From JAJZSS01 sp964463505 (GTDB lineage: Bacteria > Chloroflexota > Anaerolineae > Anaerolineales > UBA4823): 24,064 bases of DNA. Below, piece by piece: positions 15,509-23,639 of the stretch. Under the pieces are notes generated by a model. The model searched no databases, was not told where the DNA came from, and saw nothing but the letters and a program-made list of their open reading frames with translations. A program made the translations under genes and the position numbers. The stretch covers positions 1 through 24,064 of the forward strand of contig CAYXDC010000051.1 of assembly GCA_964463505.1 (NCBI GenBank). Direction: 5' to 3'. Every line of letters begins with the position of its first letter. Position 1 is the first letter of the stretch.

Positions 15509-16828
15509 TCAAGCCGTTTTTGCCACTTCAGGCGTCTTTTTGACCACCGCAAAGCGCGATTTTGGTGTTCTCCTGCGGCCCTTCGGCCAGCCGGGAGCAA
15601 TTCCGCGCCCTTTTGGTAGTCGGACCGGACTGCCAATCAGCGCAAAAATCGGGCGGATGCTCTGCAGCACCCGTTGCGGGGTCAAGTGTGGCTGCGGTTT
15701 CTGCCAGGGGAAGGGCGCATCAACGACCAACGGGCGAGCCAGGAAGATCATCCAGCAGGCGAGCGGGGTTAGTTCAGTCCAGCGATCTCCGGTTTCTTGG
15801 CTCTGAAAGCGGGGTAAGGTCCAACCCAGAGTTTCCTTGCGGAAATGGATGCCCGCTTCCACCGGCAAGCGAGCGATGTAGGCTCGCCAGAGGACCTCCA
15901 CCGTCACCGACAATCCGATGGGGATGTGAACGGGTGGCAACCAGGCCAGCCACAGGGCTTCCGGGGGTTTCTCTCGTTCCAGATGGACACAGGCTCGCGC
16001 GACATGGTAGGGCACATCGACGCCCTTCTTCTCATGCAACACTCCCCAGCGCTCCAGGCGTACCTGACCCCAATGCTCATCTTCCAGCTCGATCACTTCG
16101 GCAGGTGCTCCCCAGGTTTCTGGTTCTTTGAAAGCAAACCGGGCACCATGAACTCGGGGACGTCCCTTCTGGTGAGGAGCTCGTTGTGGGGGTGGACCGT
16201 AGAGTACCCGGTCGCAGCGTAAACGAGCTACAATCCCGCTGCGCAGCCCTTTCACCTGGCGCAAAAAGCCGGCATTCCCATACTTGCCATCGGCGACCAC
16301 CACATCCAGCGCTTCCCGGCAGTCGCAACGGGCTTCGGCCAGGGTGTGGATTTGCTCTGCACCGAGTTCTTGTGCCGTTTGTGTGCTGACCACTCGCCGG
16401 GGATCGATGGGCAAGCACCAACTGGAGTGTGGCTCGACGCACCATTCCAAAAGAGAATAGGGGTACCCACCGTGACCGTGCCGCCATTCACATCGCTGCT
16501 TGCCTGGAAGACGTATTGGCGATCCTCCAGCACTCGGCTTCTGGGTCTGGGCCAGGGCGAGCCATCCAGTGGGAAAATGCAGATGCCACTTTGCGGTACT
16601 TGCTGGGCCCAAAAAGGTTCGCAGCCACTGGCTGTCTATTTCTCCATCTTCGACAGCCCCATACAGGCTCGGCCACTTGCGCTGAAACTGTTCGGATTAG
16701 CTCAACATGGCAAAGGATGACACCCGACCTTCACAGATGAGCGCATCCAGCAGGTTGAATAAGGCATCTCGCCGGACGGTCATTCCGTGCTCATAGACGG
16801 CTTGACGGAATTCGATTAGTTTGTTAAT
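15509..16828 (-). pseudogene. Broken IS transposase (DDE type, IS701/NF041680-like)
   Basis: The coding region reads from about 16828 to 15509 on the minus strand, about 440 codons, close to full family length. The N-terminus resembles KLIEFRQAVYEHG and RRDALFNLLDALI. A TAA (16699-16697) interrupts LS-[stop]-SEQFQRKWPSLY, where TTA is expected. A 1-nt insertion in the four-base A-run at 16574-16577 shifts the frame. The catalytic-Asp segment LDGSPWPRP then reads in another frame until a 1-nt loss near 16461-16468 restores it. The second Asp (VVADGKYGN) and the Glu (FRKETLGW) lie in the restored frame. No ATG is found at the expected start; an ATT follows AAGGAG. The element is therefore inactive, barring sequence errors. 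Terminal repeats were not found. Confidence 0.82.
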
Positions 16829-16878
16829 GTTCTCCTTGGTAGATTCGTGTGTTGTCACGAATACAAGTTTCTACCAAG

Positions 16879-16916
16879 GGGCGGTTTTGCTCAAGGGCGA
16901 AGCCGCCCTAGTTTTT
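16879..16916 (+). terminator. Terminator-like hairpin beside the broken IS
   Basis: GGGCGGTTTT (16879-16888) pairs with GAAGCCGCCC (16899-16908), including two G-U pairs, and is followed by a GTTTTT tail. No intact plus-strand gene precedes it, so it may belong to the insertion sequence end or to a lost gene. Confidence 0.5.
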
Positions 16917-16951
16917 GTCTAAACTCGAATTTGATCAAATCCATTAATAAT

Positions 16952-17282
16952 GGTCTTGAACTCTCTCGGCTCGAGATATGGGGGACGATTGCGATAAATC
17001 TTCTTTTTTTTAGGCTTGGTTCTTTATTCCTTATTCGTAAGTTATACCGAAAGCAGCCTCATATTTACTGAAGAATCCATCACAAAGAAAGGGTTATTTG
17101 GCGAGAAGAAGCTCCTGTGGGCTGAAGTTGTTTCTATGTACACGATTGGACCACGATTAACAATCAAGACGAATGATAAAAGATTACAAATAAATCAGAA
17201 CCATTACCGTGATCCAGATAAACTTATTATTTTTATCCAAGATCACATTGATCAAAAAATGCGAGCTGATGTGTATTTTTAA
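16952..17282 (+). pseudogene. Remnant of a small PH-like (bPH) membrane protein gene
   Basis: Codons from 17016 to the stop at 17282 give the ending of a protein with SLIFTEESITKKGLFGEKKLLW followed by an EVVSMYTI strand. This resembles the strand pattern of bacterial PH-like domains that follow two membrane helices. The upstream helix (IWGTIAINLLFF) is in a different frame. The two join if one base is gained or lost in the T8 run at about 17003-17011. Any further N-terminal part is missing, possibly through the adjacent IS. The assignment to a PH-like fold is by pattern only. Confidence 0.4.
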
Positions 17283-17312
17283 TCTAAAAATCCACGCACC
17301 GATAGATGTACT

Positions 17313-17588
17313 ATGAGATATCCAAGTCTATTTTTCGCCTCAGTTATGATGCTGATTTATATTCTATATATCGGTTATAAGCCTTGAATCAAACCCGGAG
17401 AATATCTGAACTATATCAAGAAACGGGGAGGGGAGATAAACCAGAACATTAAATTTCTCCCAATTTCCATATCTAACATGTTATTCAAACACAACCCGAA
17501 AACGGATTTATGGTGGATGCGATTTTCGATCATCATCGGCTTATTAATGTGCATAATTGGTTTATTTGCCGCAATATCTGTTCCGTAA
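17313..17588 (+). pseudogene. Small two-helix membrane protein gene with an in-frame TGA
   Basis: A frame from ATG 17313 to TAA 17588 spans 91 codons and is interrupted once, by TGA at codon 25 (17385-17387). Residues 6-22 and 70-90 are both strongly hydrophobic, and the middle is polar (KKRGGEINQN). This gives a plausible two-pass membrane protein when read through. Codons 56-91 after an internal ATG could still make a 36-residue peptide. The TGA is not near a cysteine motif, so a nonsense mutation is more likely than recoding. No family is recognised. Confidence 0.4.
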
Positions 17589-17650
17589 TAGTAAGGTCAG
17601 TTTATATGTTGCCCCTAAGGTGTCATGTCAGCCTCTTACTCTACATCACT

Positions 17651-17713
17651 TCCCTAGACGCCAGGTGCTCCCAGGGCGGCGAGAGACTGCTCTGCGGATC
17701 ACGGACCACTCCA
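17651..17713 (-). pseudogene. Partial duplicate of the PHP gene 3' end
   Basis: On the minus strand this stretch reads VVRDPQSSLSPPWEHLASR. It parallels VIREAQVQGRLSPPWVHLASR near the end of the intact PHP gene (17847-18497). The DNA also matches: CCCAGGGCGGCGAGAG occurs in both. The similarity stops on either side. It is a remnant of a second PHP copy or of a local duplication about 220 bp from the intact gene end. Confidence 0.6.
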
Positions 17714-17754
17714 CTTACACTATATGCTTGAATTTCACTAAATATATCTGGATT

Positions 17755-17797
17755 ATCAGAACTGGTCATAAGGTTTAACCTAACAATCAGTTCTGAT
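17755..17797. repeat. Long inverted repeat with inner palindrome
   Basis: ATCAGAACTG (17755-17764) and CAGTTCTGAT (17788-17797) are perfect 10-bp arms enclosing the palindrome AGGTT-T-AACCT (17771-17781). It lies between the duplicated PHP fragment and the intact PHP gene. The next 45 bases (17793-17835) are almost pure pyrimidine. It could be an RNA structure at the end of the PHP operon or the end of a lost element. Confidence 0.4.
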
Positions 17798-17846
17798 CCT
17801 CTCTCCCCCTCTCCTCTCGAACCTCTTCTCCACAACCAACAACTGC

Positions 17847-18497
17847 TTACCCCAGCCTCTTCCTCCACACCGCATAGCGTGAAGCCAGGTGCACCCAGGG
17901 CGGCGAGAGCCTGCCCTGCACTTGGGCCTCCCTGATCACGCCCCTCAGCTCGGCGGCGTTCTCGAAAGGCGGCGTCAGCAGCCTGGCCCTACCCAGCTCG
18001 AACAGGGCATGCGCATCCGACCCGGCGGTGCCGGGTAGATCGTGCAACCTGGCAAAGGTCTGGGCCTGCTCGTTGTAGCCTCCGTGCATACAGCGGGCGT
18101 TGAGGACTTCAACCGCATCCACCAGCGGGGCGATGGCTTCCAGGTCGGACAGCTCCCAGCGCCCGCCGCGCAGCAAGTCAAAGGGGTGCGAGACGGAGAT
18201 GAAGGCTTCCTGCTGGCTCAGGATGTCAATCGTTTGCAGCGCCTCCAGGCCAGGGGGCACCTGCTCCTGCACGAAAAAGGCCAGGATCTCTCCCTGGCGG
18301 GTCATGATCTCCTCGCCAACGATGACCAGCTCCGGGTCGATGGCCTGGGCGGCCAGCGCGCCGGTGATCGAATTGTGATCGGTGATCACCACCCGGTCTA
18401 GGCCCTTGCGCCGGGCGGCAGCTACCAGGTCGGCCGGGCGGACCAGGCTGTCGTCGGAGATCAGCGTGTGGCAGTGGGTCTCGATCTGCCACATCAT
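17847..18497 (-). CDS. PHP-domain metal-dependent phosphoesterase
   Basis: This 216-residue soluble protein is a stand-alone PHP domain, a three-metal phosphoesterase fold. The motifs are HCH (H8, H10), TDHN (D40, H41), GEE (about 61-63), SHPF in the middle, and SDAH near residue 170. All are intact, so it should be active; known relatives hydrolyse nucleoside bisphosphates or oligonucleotides. I choose ATG 18497 because it overlaps the stop of the upstream membrane protein (ATGA) and has GGAG in front. A larger open frame upstream is the reading-frame shadow of that gene. It is last in a three-gene operon. The true substrate is unknown. Confidence 0.88.
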   Translation of the reverse strand: MMWQIETHCHTLISDDSLVRPADLVAAARRKGLDRVVITDHNSITGALAAQAIDPELVIVGEEIMTRQGEILAFFVQEQVPPGLEALQTIDILSQQEAFISVSHPFDLLRGGRWELSDLEAIAPLVDAVEVLNARCMHGGYNEQAQTFARLHDLPGTAGSDAHALFELGRARLLTPPFENAAELRGVIREAQVQGRLSPPWVHLASRYAVWRKRLG

Positions 18498-19543
18498 ACA
18501 CTCTCCGGGGAGGCTTCCAGCTGGAACAGGGACGGGGTGAACGCCCACACCAGCAGGCCGAGACTGACACCCAGCCACAGGGTGGCAAAGCGGATCAGCA
18601 AGGTGGCTGTGGCGGCGGTCTCGGCCGGGATACTGGCTAGCAGCACCAGCATGCCAGCGATGGATGCCTCGGCCGCGCCCAGTCCGCCGGGCAGGCTGGA
18701 GACTGCGCCGACCAGGGTGGAAAAGGACAGGATGAACACCGCCAGCGTGGCCAGCTCCCAGCTCGGGTGCATTCCCAACCCCAGCAGGATCAGGTAAAAG
18801 CCGATCCCCTCCCCCAGCCAGGAGAGCACGCCCAACCCCACCGCCAGCAAGGCGGGAGCGGGACGGAACAGGCGGTAGCTGCCCTCGTAGAACTGGCGCA
18901 GGGCAGGGATCATTTTCTTCACCACCGGCAGGCGCTCGCCCAGGGACAGGAACCAGGACGCCAGCGGGCGCACCTGCAAGACGATCACCACCCCACCCAG
19001 CAGGGCCAGCAGGACCAGGAAAGCCGGCCAGTACTGAGGATAGGCCACAACGCCCAGCGTAGCCAGGGCCAGCACCGCCAGCCCGTCGCTGAGGCGCTCG
19101 GCAACCACCACCGCCACGCCCTGTGCAACCGGCAATCCAGTCTGGCGCTGCAGCCACACGGCTTTAAGCGCTTCGCCGGCTTTAGCCGGGGTGACTGCCA
19201 GGGGGAAACCTGCCACAAACAGGCGCGCCGAGTGTGACAAGGGGAAGGAGTGTACGCCCACCAGCCCGAGGTAGTAATGGAATTTGAAGAAGCGCAGGAT
19301 GTAATTGAATAGGGTCAGTCCGATCGCGGCCGGGAAATACGCCCAGCGGAAATCGCCCAGCGCCTGGCCCACCTGGCGCAGATCGCCCAGCAAGAGCAGC
19401 CCCAGCATGACCAGGAAACCTAACACCAGCCCCCACACCAGGCGCGAAGCCAGCCCCGAGGATTGTGAAGCTCGCCGCGCCGGCAGAGGCGGGGACTTTA
19501 ATACGTCGTAAACAACGCTTTCGGTTTCCGGTGGAACGCTCAA
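18494..19543 (-). CDS. LPG-synthase-TM / UPF0104 flippase-like membrane protein
   Basis: This 349-residue polytopic protein matches the lysylphosphatidylglycerol synthase transmembrane region family (YbhN/AglD-like). It has about eight membrane helices, from about 36-52 to about 315-335. The conserved features RFFKFHYYL (about 84-92), TPAKAGEALKA (about 118-128) and SSLPGGLGAAEAS (about 282-294) are present. No C-terminal aminoacyl-transferase domain follows, so lysyl transfer is not expected; lipid or glycolipid movement is the usual guess. The start is TTG 19543, 7 bp after the upstream stop, with only a weak ribosome site. It overlaps the PHP gene by 4 bp. Confidence 0.88.
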   Translation of the reverse strand: MSVPPETESVVYDVLKSPPLPARRASQSSGLASRLVWGLVLGFLVMLGLLLLGDLRQVGQALGDFRWAYFPAAIGLTLFNYILRFFKFHYYLGLVGVHSFPLSHSARLFVAGFPLAVTPAKAGEALKAVWLQRQTGLPVAQGVAVVVAERLSDGLAVLALATLGVVAYPQYWPAFLVLLALLGGVVIVLQVRPLASWFLSLGERLPVVKKMIPALRQFYEGSYRLFRPAPALLAVGLGVLSWLGEGIGFYLILLGLGMHPSWELATLAVFILSFSTLVGAVSSLPGGLGAAEASIAGMLVLLASIPAETAATATLLIRFATLWLGVSLGLLVWAFTPSLFQLEASPESV

Positions 19544-19550
19544 GATCGAC

Positions 19551-20792
19551 TCAATCGCAGCAGTGCCCGTTTTTAGCAGAGGCAGCTTTGCGGCGCAGCA
19601 AGTAAGCCAGCCCCAGACCTGCGGATGCCAGGGCTGCCAGCCCGATCCCGGCCTGGACGACCGTCTTGGGCTCCATACCGGGCATCACCACCTGCCCATC
19701 CCCGTAAGACTTGAACAACTGCCCCCAGCGATTGTTCAAGGCGGCTTCCACGCGCTTGCGCCCCACGAAGGGATACCAGTAGACATTGTGGTAGAAGTTG
19801 CTGGCGAAATACGACCAGGGCACCAGTGGGCTCTGCAACAGGGGCTTCTCCAGCGGCTTGAGCGGGCCGTGGTAGATCAGCTTCTGGCCGCGGCTGGCGA
19901 AGGTGTCTTCCTGGACAAAATTCCAGGAGCCTTCCTGCTCGATATCGTAGCCTACGATATCGATCTGGCGTGGGTCGCCAACCCCCAGGCCCATCTCGTG
20001 CGCCCGGCGGATGAAGCGGATGCCCAACGGGTCGAAGCCTTGCAGGCGCGCCGAGACGGCGTCGATGGCGACCTGGTCGGCGGAGGCCAGGATGATATTC
20101 TTCTCATGCCAGCGCATGGCACGCGGGCCGGGACCATCCCCGGCGAAGGTGCCGTCCATCACAGCGAAGATGCCGGGATGGATCTCCTGCTGGATCATCA
20201 GCAGGTCCACCAGAGTATCGTGGATATAGGCGTGGGTGTAGTGGCGGTTGCGGTGCAGCAGCCCGCCAAAGGCGTTCTTCATCGCCCCGGTGATGGTGGT
20301 GAAGACGTGCGTCTTGACCGTAGGCAATTGGACGATATTCATACCCACCAGCGCCTTGGGGATGAACACCCCCTCAGGGTAAACCTTGTCCAGCACCAGG
20401 TAAGGCTGCTTGGTGTGATACTCCATCCATTCAAAATCCTGGTTATACAGGTAGATACAAGGTACCCCTAGCATATCCGTCACAAAGCGGTGCTTGTTAT
20501 TCACCTCGGCGTCGGCGGTATCGACCACCACGGTATCATTATGCACGCCCACCAGGTCGTTATAGCCCAAGCCACGCAGGCCGCGGATCACGCCTTCGAG
20601 CTGCCAGGGGGTGGAAGAGCAAGCCGGGTACCAGGTTTGCCAGGAAACATTGATTTTCAGGCCGGTCTGAATATCTTTGCCCAGGGCGGCTTCCACGCCC
20701 GCCAGCTTAATCAATTTGGCGTAATCTTCAATTACCGTCTCGGGGCTGGTTTTCAGCACCGCTACTTTACCCTTGCCAGGAAAATCTGTCAT
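19551..20792 (-). CDS. DUF362-domain protein with C-terminal membrane anchor
   Basis: This 413-residue protein has the DUF362 fold, seen in sequences such as INVSWQTWYP, VGMNIVQLPTVKTH, MKNAFGGL and DGTFAGDGPGPR. Residues about 378-400 form a single membrane helix followed by RRK, so the domain would be tail-anchored. The last residues include an HCC motif. The start at 20792 follows a strong GGAGGGAGG; the open frame further upstream lacks one. There is no 4Fe-4S ferredoxin module, which many DUF362 proteins carry. It is the first gene in a minus-strand operon with the flippase-like and PHP genes. The biochemical role of DUF362 is unproven. Confidence 0.87.
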   Translation of the reverse strand: MTDFPGKGKVAVLKTSPETVIEDYAKLIKLAGVEAALGKDIQTGLKINVSWQTWYPACSSTPWQLEGVIRGLRGLGYNDLVGVHNDTVVVDTADAEVNNKHRFVTDMLGVPCIYLYNQDFEWMEYHTKQPYLVLDKVYPEGVFIPKALVGMNIVQLPTVKTHVFTTITGAMKNAFGGLLHRNRHYTHAYIHDTLVDLLMIQQEIHPGIFAVMDGTFAGDGPGPRAMRWHEKNIILASADQVAIDAVSARLQGFDPLGIRFIRRAHEMGLGVGDPRQIDIVGYDIEQEGSWNFVQEDTFASRGQKLIYHGPLKPLEKPLLQSPLVPWSYFASNFYHNVYWYPFVGRKRVEAALNNRWGQLFKSYGDGQVVMPGMEPKTVVQAGIGLAALASAGLGLAYLLRRKAASAKNGHCCD

Positions 20793-20876
20793 TTTATACC
20801 TCCCTCCAGGCTGTGCCCTGGATCGAGCTAATCGTATAGGAGTTTCACAGCTCCGGGGAAAATGTGGGCAAGTCCA

Positions 20877-20885
20877 ATTGTAGCA
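20877..20885 (-). promoter_or_regulatory. Extended -10 promoter for the DUF362 operon
   Basis: The minus strand reads TGC-TACAAT, an extended -10 element without a clear -35. It would start transcripts near 20870, about 78 nt before the DUF362 ATG. The candidate is moderate and no better one was found. Confidence 0.35.
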
Positions 20886-20976
20886 AGATTTCAGGACTAT
20901 GGGTAGCAACGATATTGATAATTCTGCAAGCTGGGGATCATAGCAGGTTGAATCTAAGCGGATTCTCATCTGTCAC

Positions 20977-21006
20977 TTGCCGGTTACGGCCTTTATGGAA
21001 TAGAAT
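20977..21006 (+). promoter_or_regulatory. Promoter of psuK-psuG
   Basis: TTGCCG (20977-20982), an 18-bp spacer and TAGAAT (21001-21006) make a reasonable sigma-70 promoter with a start near 21013 and a leader of about 104 nt. The rest of the 20793-21116 divergent region shows no strong structure. Confidence 0.5.
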
Positions 21007-21116
21007 AATCGTGGCAAGGTACGCGGACTATCGAGGGGCAACCCATCCCGCGCACATCCATTAACATGGTTGGCAGGCAAGGATCGCCTTTCGCAGCGGG
21101 CGAACACGGAGCAATT

Positions 21117-22064
21117 ATGGTAGATTATGCGATTCCGAATTCCGAAGGACCCGTTTTGGTGATCGGCGCAGCAGGGCTGGATATTCTGGGACGCCTGCGC
21201 GGCGAACCGCAAGCCAACAGCTCCAACCCAGCCCGCATCCGCCTGGCTTTTGGCGGGGTTGCGCGCAACGTGGCCGAAAACTTGGCGCGTCTGGGGCAGG
21301 AGGTCATTCTGCTGACGGCGGTGGGCGAGGATCTGATCGGCGACCAGCTGCTGCAGGATGCCGCCGAATCGGGTGTGGATATCAGCCAGGTGTTGCGCAC
21401 AGCCGGTTACCCCACCGGGGCGTATATCGGCGTGGTGGGGGGGCGCGGCGATATACACCTGGCGGTGGATGATATGCGCATCATCACCCAGGTGACGCCG
21501 GCCTACCTGGAAGAAAACTACCAGAGCTTTAAAGAAGCCTCCTTATTGCTGGTCGACACCAATCTGTCCAAAGAAACCCTGCGCAAAGCCTTCAGCCTGG
21601 CGCGCAAAGCTCGCCTGCCGGTGATCGCCGATCCGACCACCTCCACCCTCACCCACCGCCTGTACCCTTACTTGAAGCGCCTGTTCATGGTGGTGCCCAA
21701 CGAGCTGGAAGCCGGGCTGCTGTGCGACCGGGAAGTTGCCCCCGGCAAGCGCCACCTGGCCCTGGAAGCCGCCCAACATCTGGTGGCTCAGGGCGTGCAG
21801 ATTGCCATTATCACCATGGCGCAAATGGGTATCGTATATGCCACCTCCACCACCAGCGGTCACATCACCGCAGTGCGCACGGAGATCGTCGATCCCACCG
21901 GGGCCGGCGACGCGCTGACTGCGGCGGTGATTTTTGGGCTATTAAACGATTTTCCGCTGGATGATGCTCTGCACCTTGGCGTCTCAGCCGCCGCTATGGC
22001 CCTGCGCTACCAGGGCGCGGCGATCCCCGATCTTTCCCTCGACAGACTATACGAAAACTGGTGA
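21117..22064 (+). CDS. psuK: PfkB-family sugar kinase, probable pseudouridine kinase
   Basis: This 315-residue ribokinase-fold enzyme has the N-terminal di-glycine region FGGVARNVAENLARLG and the C-terminal PfkB signature DPTGAGDALTAA with the catalytic Asp. The neighbouring psuG, 6 bp downstream, points to pseudouridine phosphorylation to the 5'-phosphate. Without psuG only 'PfkB kinase' could be said. The start at 21117 is chosen for GGAG at proper distance. The ATG at 21066 has no ribosome site, although it would add 17 residues. A nucleoside transporter is not seen in the window. Confidence 0.85.
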   Translation: MVDYAIPNSEGPVLVIGAAGLDILGRLRGEPQANSSNPARIRLAFGGVARNVAENLARLGQEVILLTAVGEDLIGDQLLQDAAESGVDISQVLRTAGYPTGAYIGVVGGRGDIHLAVDDMRIITQVTPAYLEENYQSFKEASLLLVDTNLSKETLRKAFSLARKARLPVIADPTTSTLTHRLYPYLKRLFMVVPNELEAGLLCDREVAPGKRHLALEAAQHLVAQGVQIAIITMAQMGIVYATSTTSGHITAVRTEIVDPTGAGDALTAAVIFGLLNDFPLDDALHLGVSAAAMALRYQGAAIPDLSLDRLYENW

Positions 22065-22070
22065 CCTAAG

Positions 22071-23057
22071 ATGAATACTCAATTCCCAGCTGTGCCCCTG
22101 CATTTCTCCACTGAAGTCCGCCGCGCCCTCAAACAGGGCCAGGCGGTGGTGGCCCTGGAATCCACGGTCATCACCCACGGGCTGCCCTTCCCCGAAAACC
22201 TGGACCTGGCACGCGACATGGAAGCAGTCGTGCGCAGCTATGGCGCCACCCCGGCCACCATCGCCGTGCTGGAGGGGCGCATCCACGCCGGGTTGGAGGA
22301 CAGCCAGCTAGAATCCATGGCTGGAGCAACCGAGCTGGCCAGCGGTTTAGGCAATGCATTTCACAAGATCAGCAGCCGCGACTTTGGGAGCGCGGTCGCC
22401 CTGGGCTGGAACGGGGGCACGACCGTGGCAGCCACGCTGGTAGTCGCCCAGCGAGCAGGCATCCGCGTCTTCGCCACAGGTGGCATCGGCGGGGTACACC
22501 GCACCGCGCCTGGCGAAGCGGCTTTCGACATCTCCGCCGACCTGGCGCTGTTGGGGCGCACACCGGTGATTGTGGTCTGTGCGGGAGCCAAGGCCATCCT
22601 GGACCTGCCCGCCACGCTGGAAGTGCTGGAAACCAATGCTGTGCCGGTGGTAGGCTACCAGACGGATGATTTCCCGGCCTTTTACTCCACCAGCAGCGGC
22701 CTGCCGGTCAGCGCCCGCGCCGATACCCCGGCGCAGATCGCGGCCATCGCCAGCGCTCATTGGGGCGTGGGCGAACCCAGCGCCGTGCTGGTGGGCAACC
22801 CGCCCCCCGTCGAAGATGCCCTGACGCCCGAAGCGATTAACGGCATCATCGAGCAGGCCCTGGCGGTACTGCACGCCCAGGGCATCCGCGGGCAAGCAGT
22901 GACGCCCTTCCTGCTCGCCAGGGTCAGTGAGCTGAGCGGCGGCGCCAGCCTGCACACCAACCTGGGATTATTGAAAAATAATGCGCGTTTAGCAGCGCAA
23001 ATCGCAGTGGAATTGAGTATGTTGGGGCTTAGAAGAGCCAGGAAACAGGAAGTGTAG
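22071..23057 (+). CDS. psuG: Pseudouridine-5'-phosphate glycosidase
   Basis: This 328-residue enzyme cleaves the C-glycosidic bond of pseudouridine 5'-phosphate to uracil and ribose 5-phosphate. The family-defining stretches are all present: VALESTVITHG (E30), KISSRDFG (K99), FATGGIGGVHR (H143), CAGAKAILD (K174, the likely Schiff-base lysine) and NLGLLKNNA near residue 297-305. Length equals the normal 300-330. It follows psuK by 6 bp with no separate promoter, so the two are co-transcribed and act in sequence on pseudouridine from RNA turnover. The ribosome site is weak, which suggests coupling to psuK. Confidence 0.95.
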   Translation: MNTQFPAVPLHFSTEVRRALKQGQAVVALESTVITHGLPFPENLDLARDMEAVVRSYGATPATIAVLEGRIHAGLEDSQLESMAGATELASGLGNAFHKISSRDFGSAVALGWNGGTTVAATLVVAQRAGIRVFATGGIGGVHRTAPGEAAFDISADLALLGRTPVIVVCAGAKAILDLPATLEVLETNAVPVVGYQTDDFPAFYSTSSGLPVSARADTPAQIAAIASAHWGVGEPSAVLVGNPPPVEDALTPEAINGIIEQALAVLHAQGIRGQAVTPFLLARVSELSGGASLHTNLGLLKNNARLAAQIAVELSMLGLRRARKQEV

Positions 23058-23081
23058 CCTGGGGCGGACGCTCGGTCTGCA

Positions 23082-23621
23082 TTACGCGATCAGTTTTGCC
23101 ATCACCCAATCGGTCTGCAGGTCGGCGCCCAGCCTGAAAGTATGGGCGCCGATCTTTTCAAACCCCCATTTCTGATAAAAAGCCTGGGCGCGCGGATTAT
23201 ATTCCCAGACCCCCAACCACAGCAGATCACACCCCCGCTGGTGGGTTTCGTCCAGGCAGGCCTGCATCAGCCCCGGGCCGACGCCTTTGCCAATCCAGGC
23301 AGAATCCGCATACATGCGCACCAACTCGATCGGGCGGGCATACGGCCACGCAGATGTACCAGATTCATAGGTATCGATATCCGGGGGGCCAGCGTGCAAA
23401 TGAGCGTAGCCCGCCAGCTCGCCTTCGATCTCCGCCAGCAGAAAAACCCCCGCCGGGTCAGCCAGCTCCTGGGCTTGTTTGCGCGGATTAAAAGCTTCTA
23501 CCAGGTAGGCAGACATGTTTTCGGGGGTATTCTGAGCGGCGAAATTCTCGACAAAGGCGCGCGCGCCAAATTCAGCCAGCAAGGCATTTTCGGAAGGGCG
23601 AGCATTGCGGATGGCAATCAT
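23082..23621 (-). CDS. GNAT-family N-acetyltransferase
   Basis: This 179-residue protein has the GNAT fold. The acetyl-CoA pyrophosphate-binding segment is IGKGVGPGLMQACLDE (about 112-127, the Q/RxxGxG/A region), and the final beta-bulge region is FYQKWGFEKIGAHTF (about 149-163). The N-terminal half fits the usual substrate-recognition part. The acceptor is unknown. The gene lies 18 bp after the thioredoxin-like gene on the same strand and is probably co-transcribed with it. It converges on psuG with a 24-bp gap and no clear terminator between. The ribosome site before the ATG is weak. Confidence 0.88.
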   Translation of the reverse strand: MIAIRNARPSENALLAEFGARAFVENFAAQNTPENMSAYLVEAFNPRKQAQELADPAGVFLLAEIEGELAGYAHLHAGPPDIDTYESGTSAWPYARPIELVRMYADSAWIGKGVGPGLMQACLDETHQRGCDLLWLGVWEYNPRAQAFYQKWGFEKIGAHTFRLGADLQTDWVMAKLIA

Positions 23622-23639
23622 GGGCAGAGAATTCGTTAT

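Noticed and set aside
15480..16920. Terminal inverted repeats and target-site duplication of the insertion sequence
   Set aside because: I compared the flanks on both sides and found no convincing matching ends, so the limits of the element remain unset.
17385..17387. TGA in the small membrane protein frame as a second selenocysteine codon
   Set aside because: No cysteine, redox motif or hairpin of the SECIS type is near it, and it lies in a zone with other broken genes.
17847..19157. A 436-codon frame as one protein including the PHP domain
   Set aside because: Its first 220 codons are a Gly/Ala/Pro/Arg-rich shadow of the flippase-like gene in another frame. The PHP start at 18497 has a ribosome site and an ATGA overlap.
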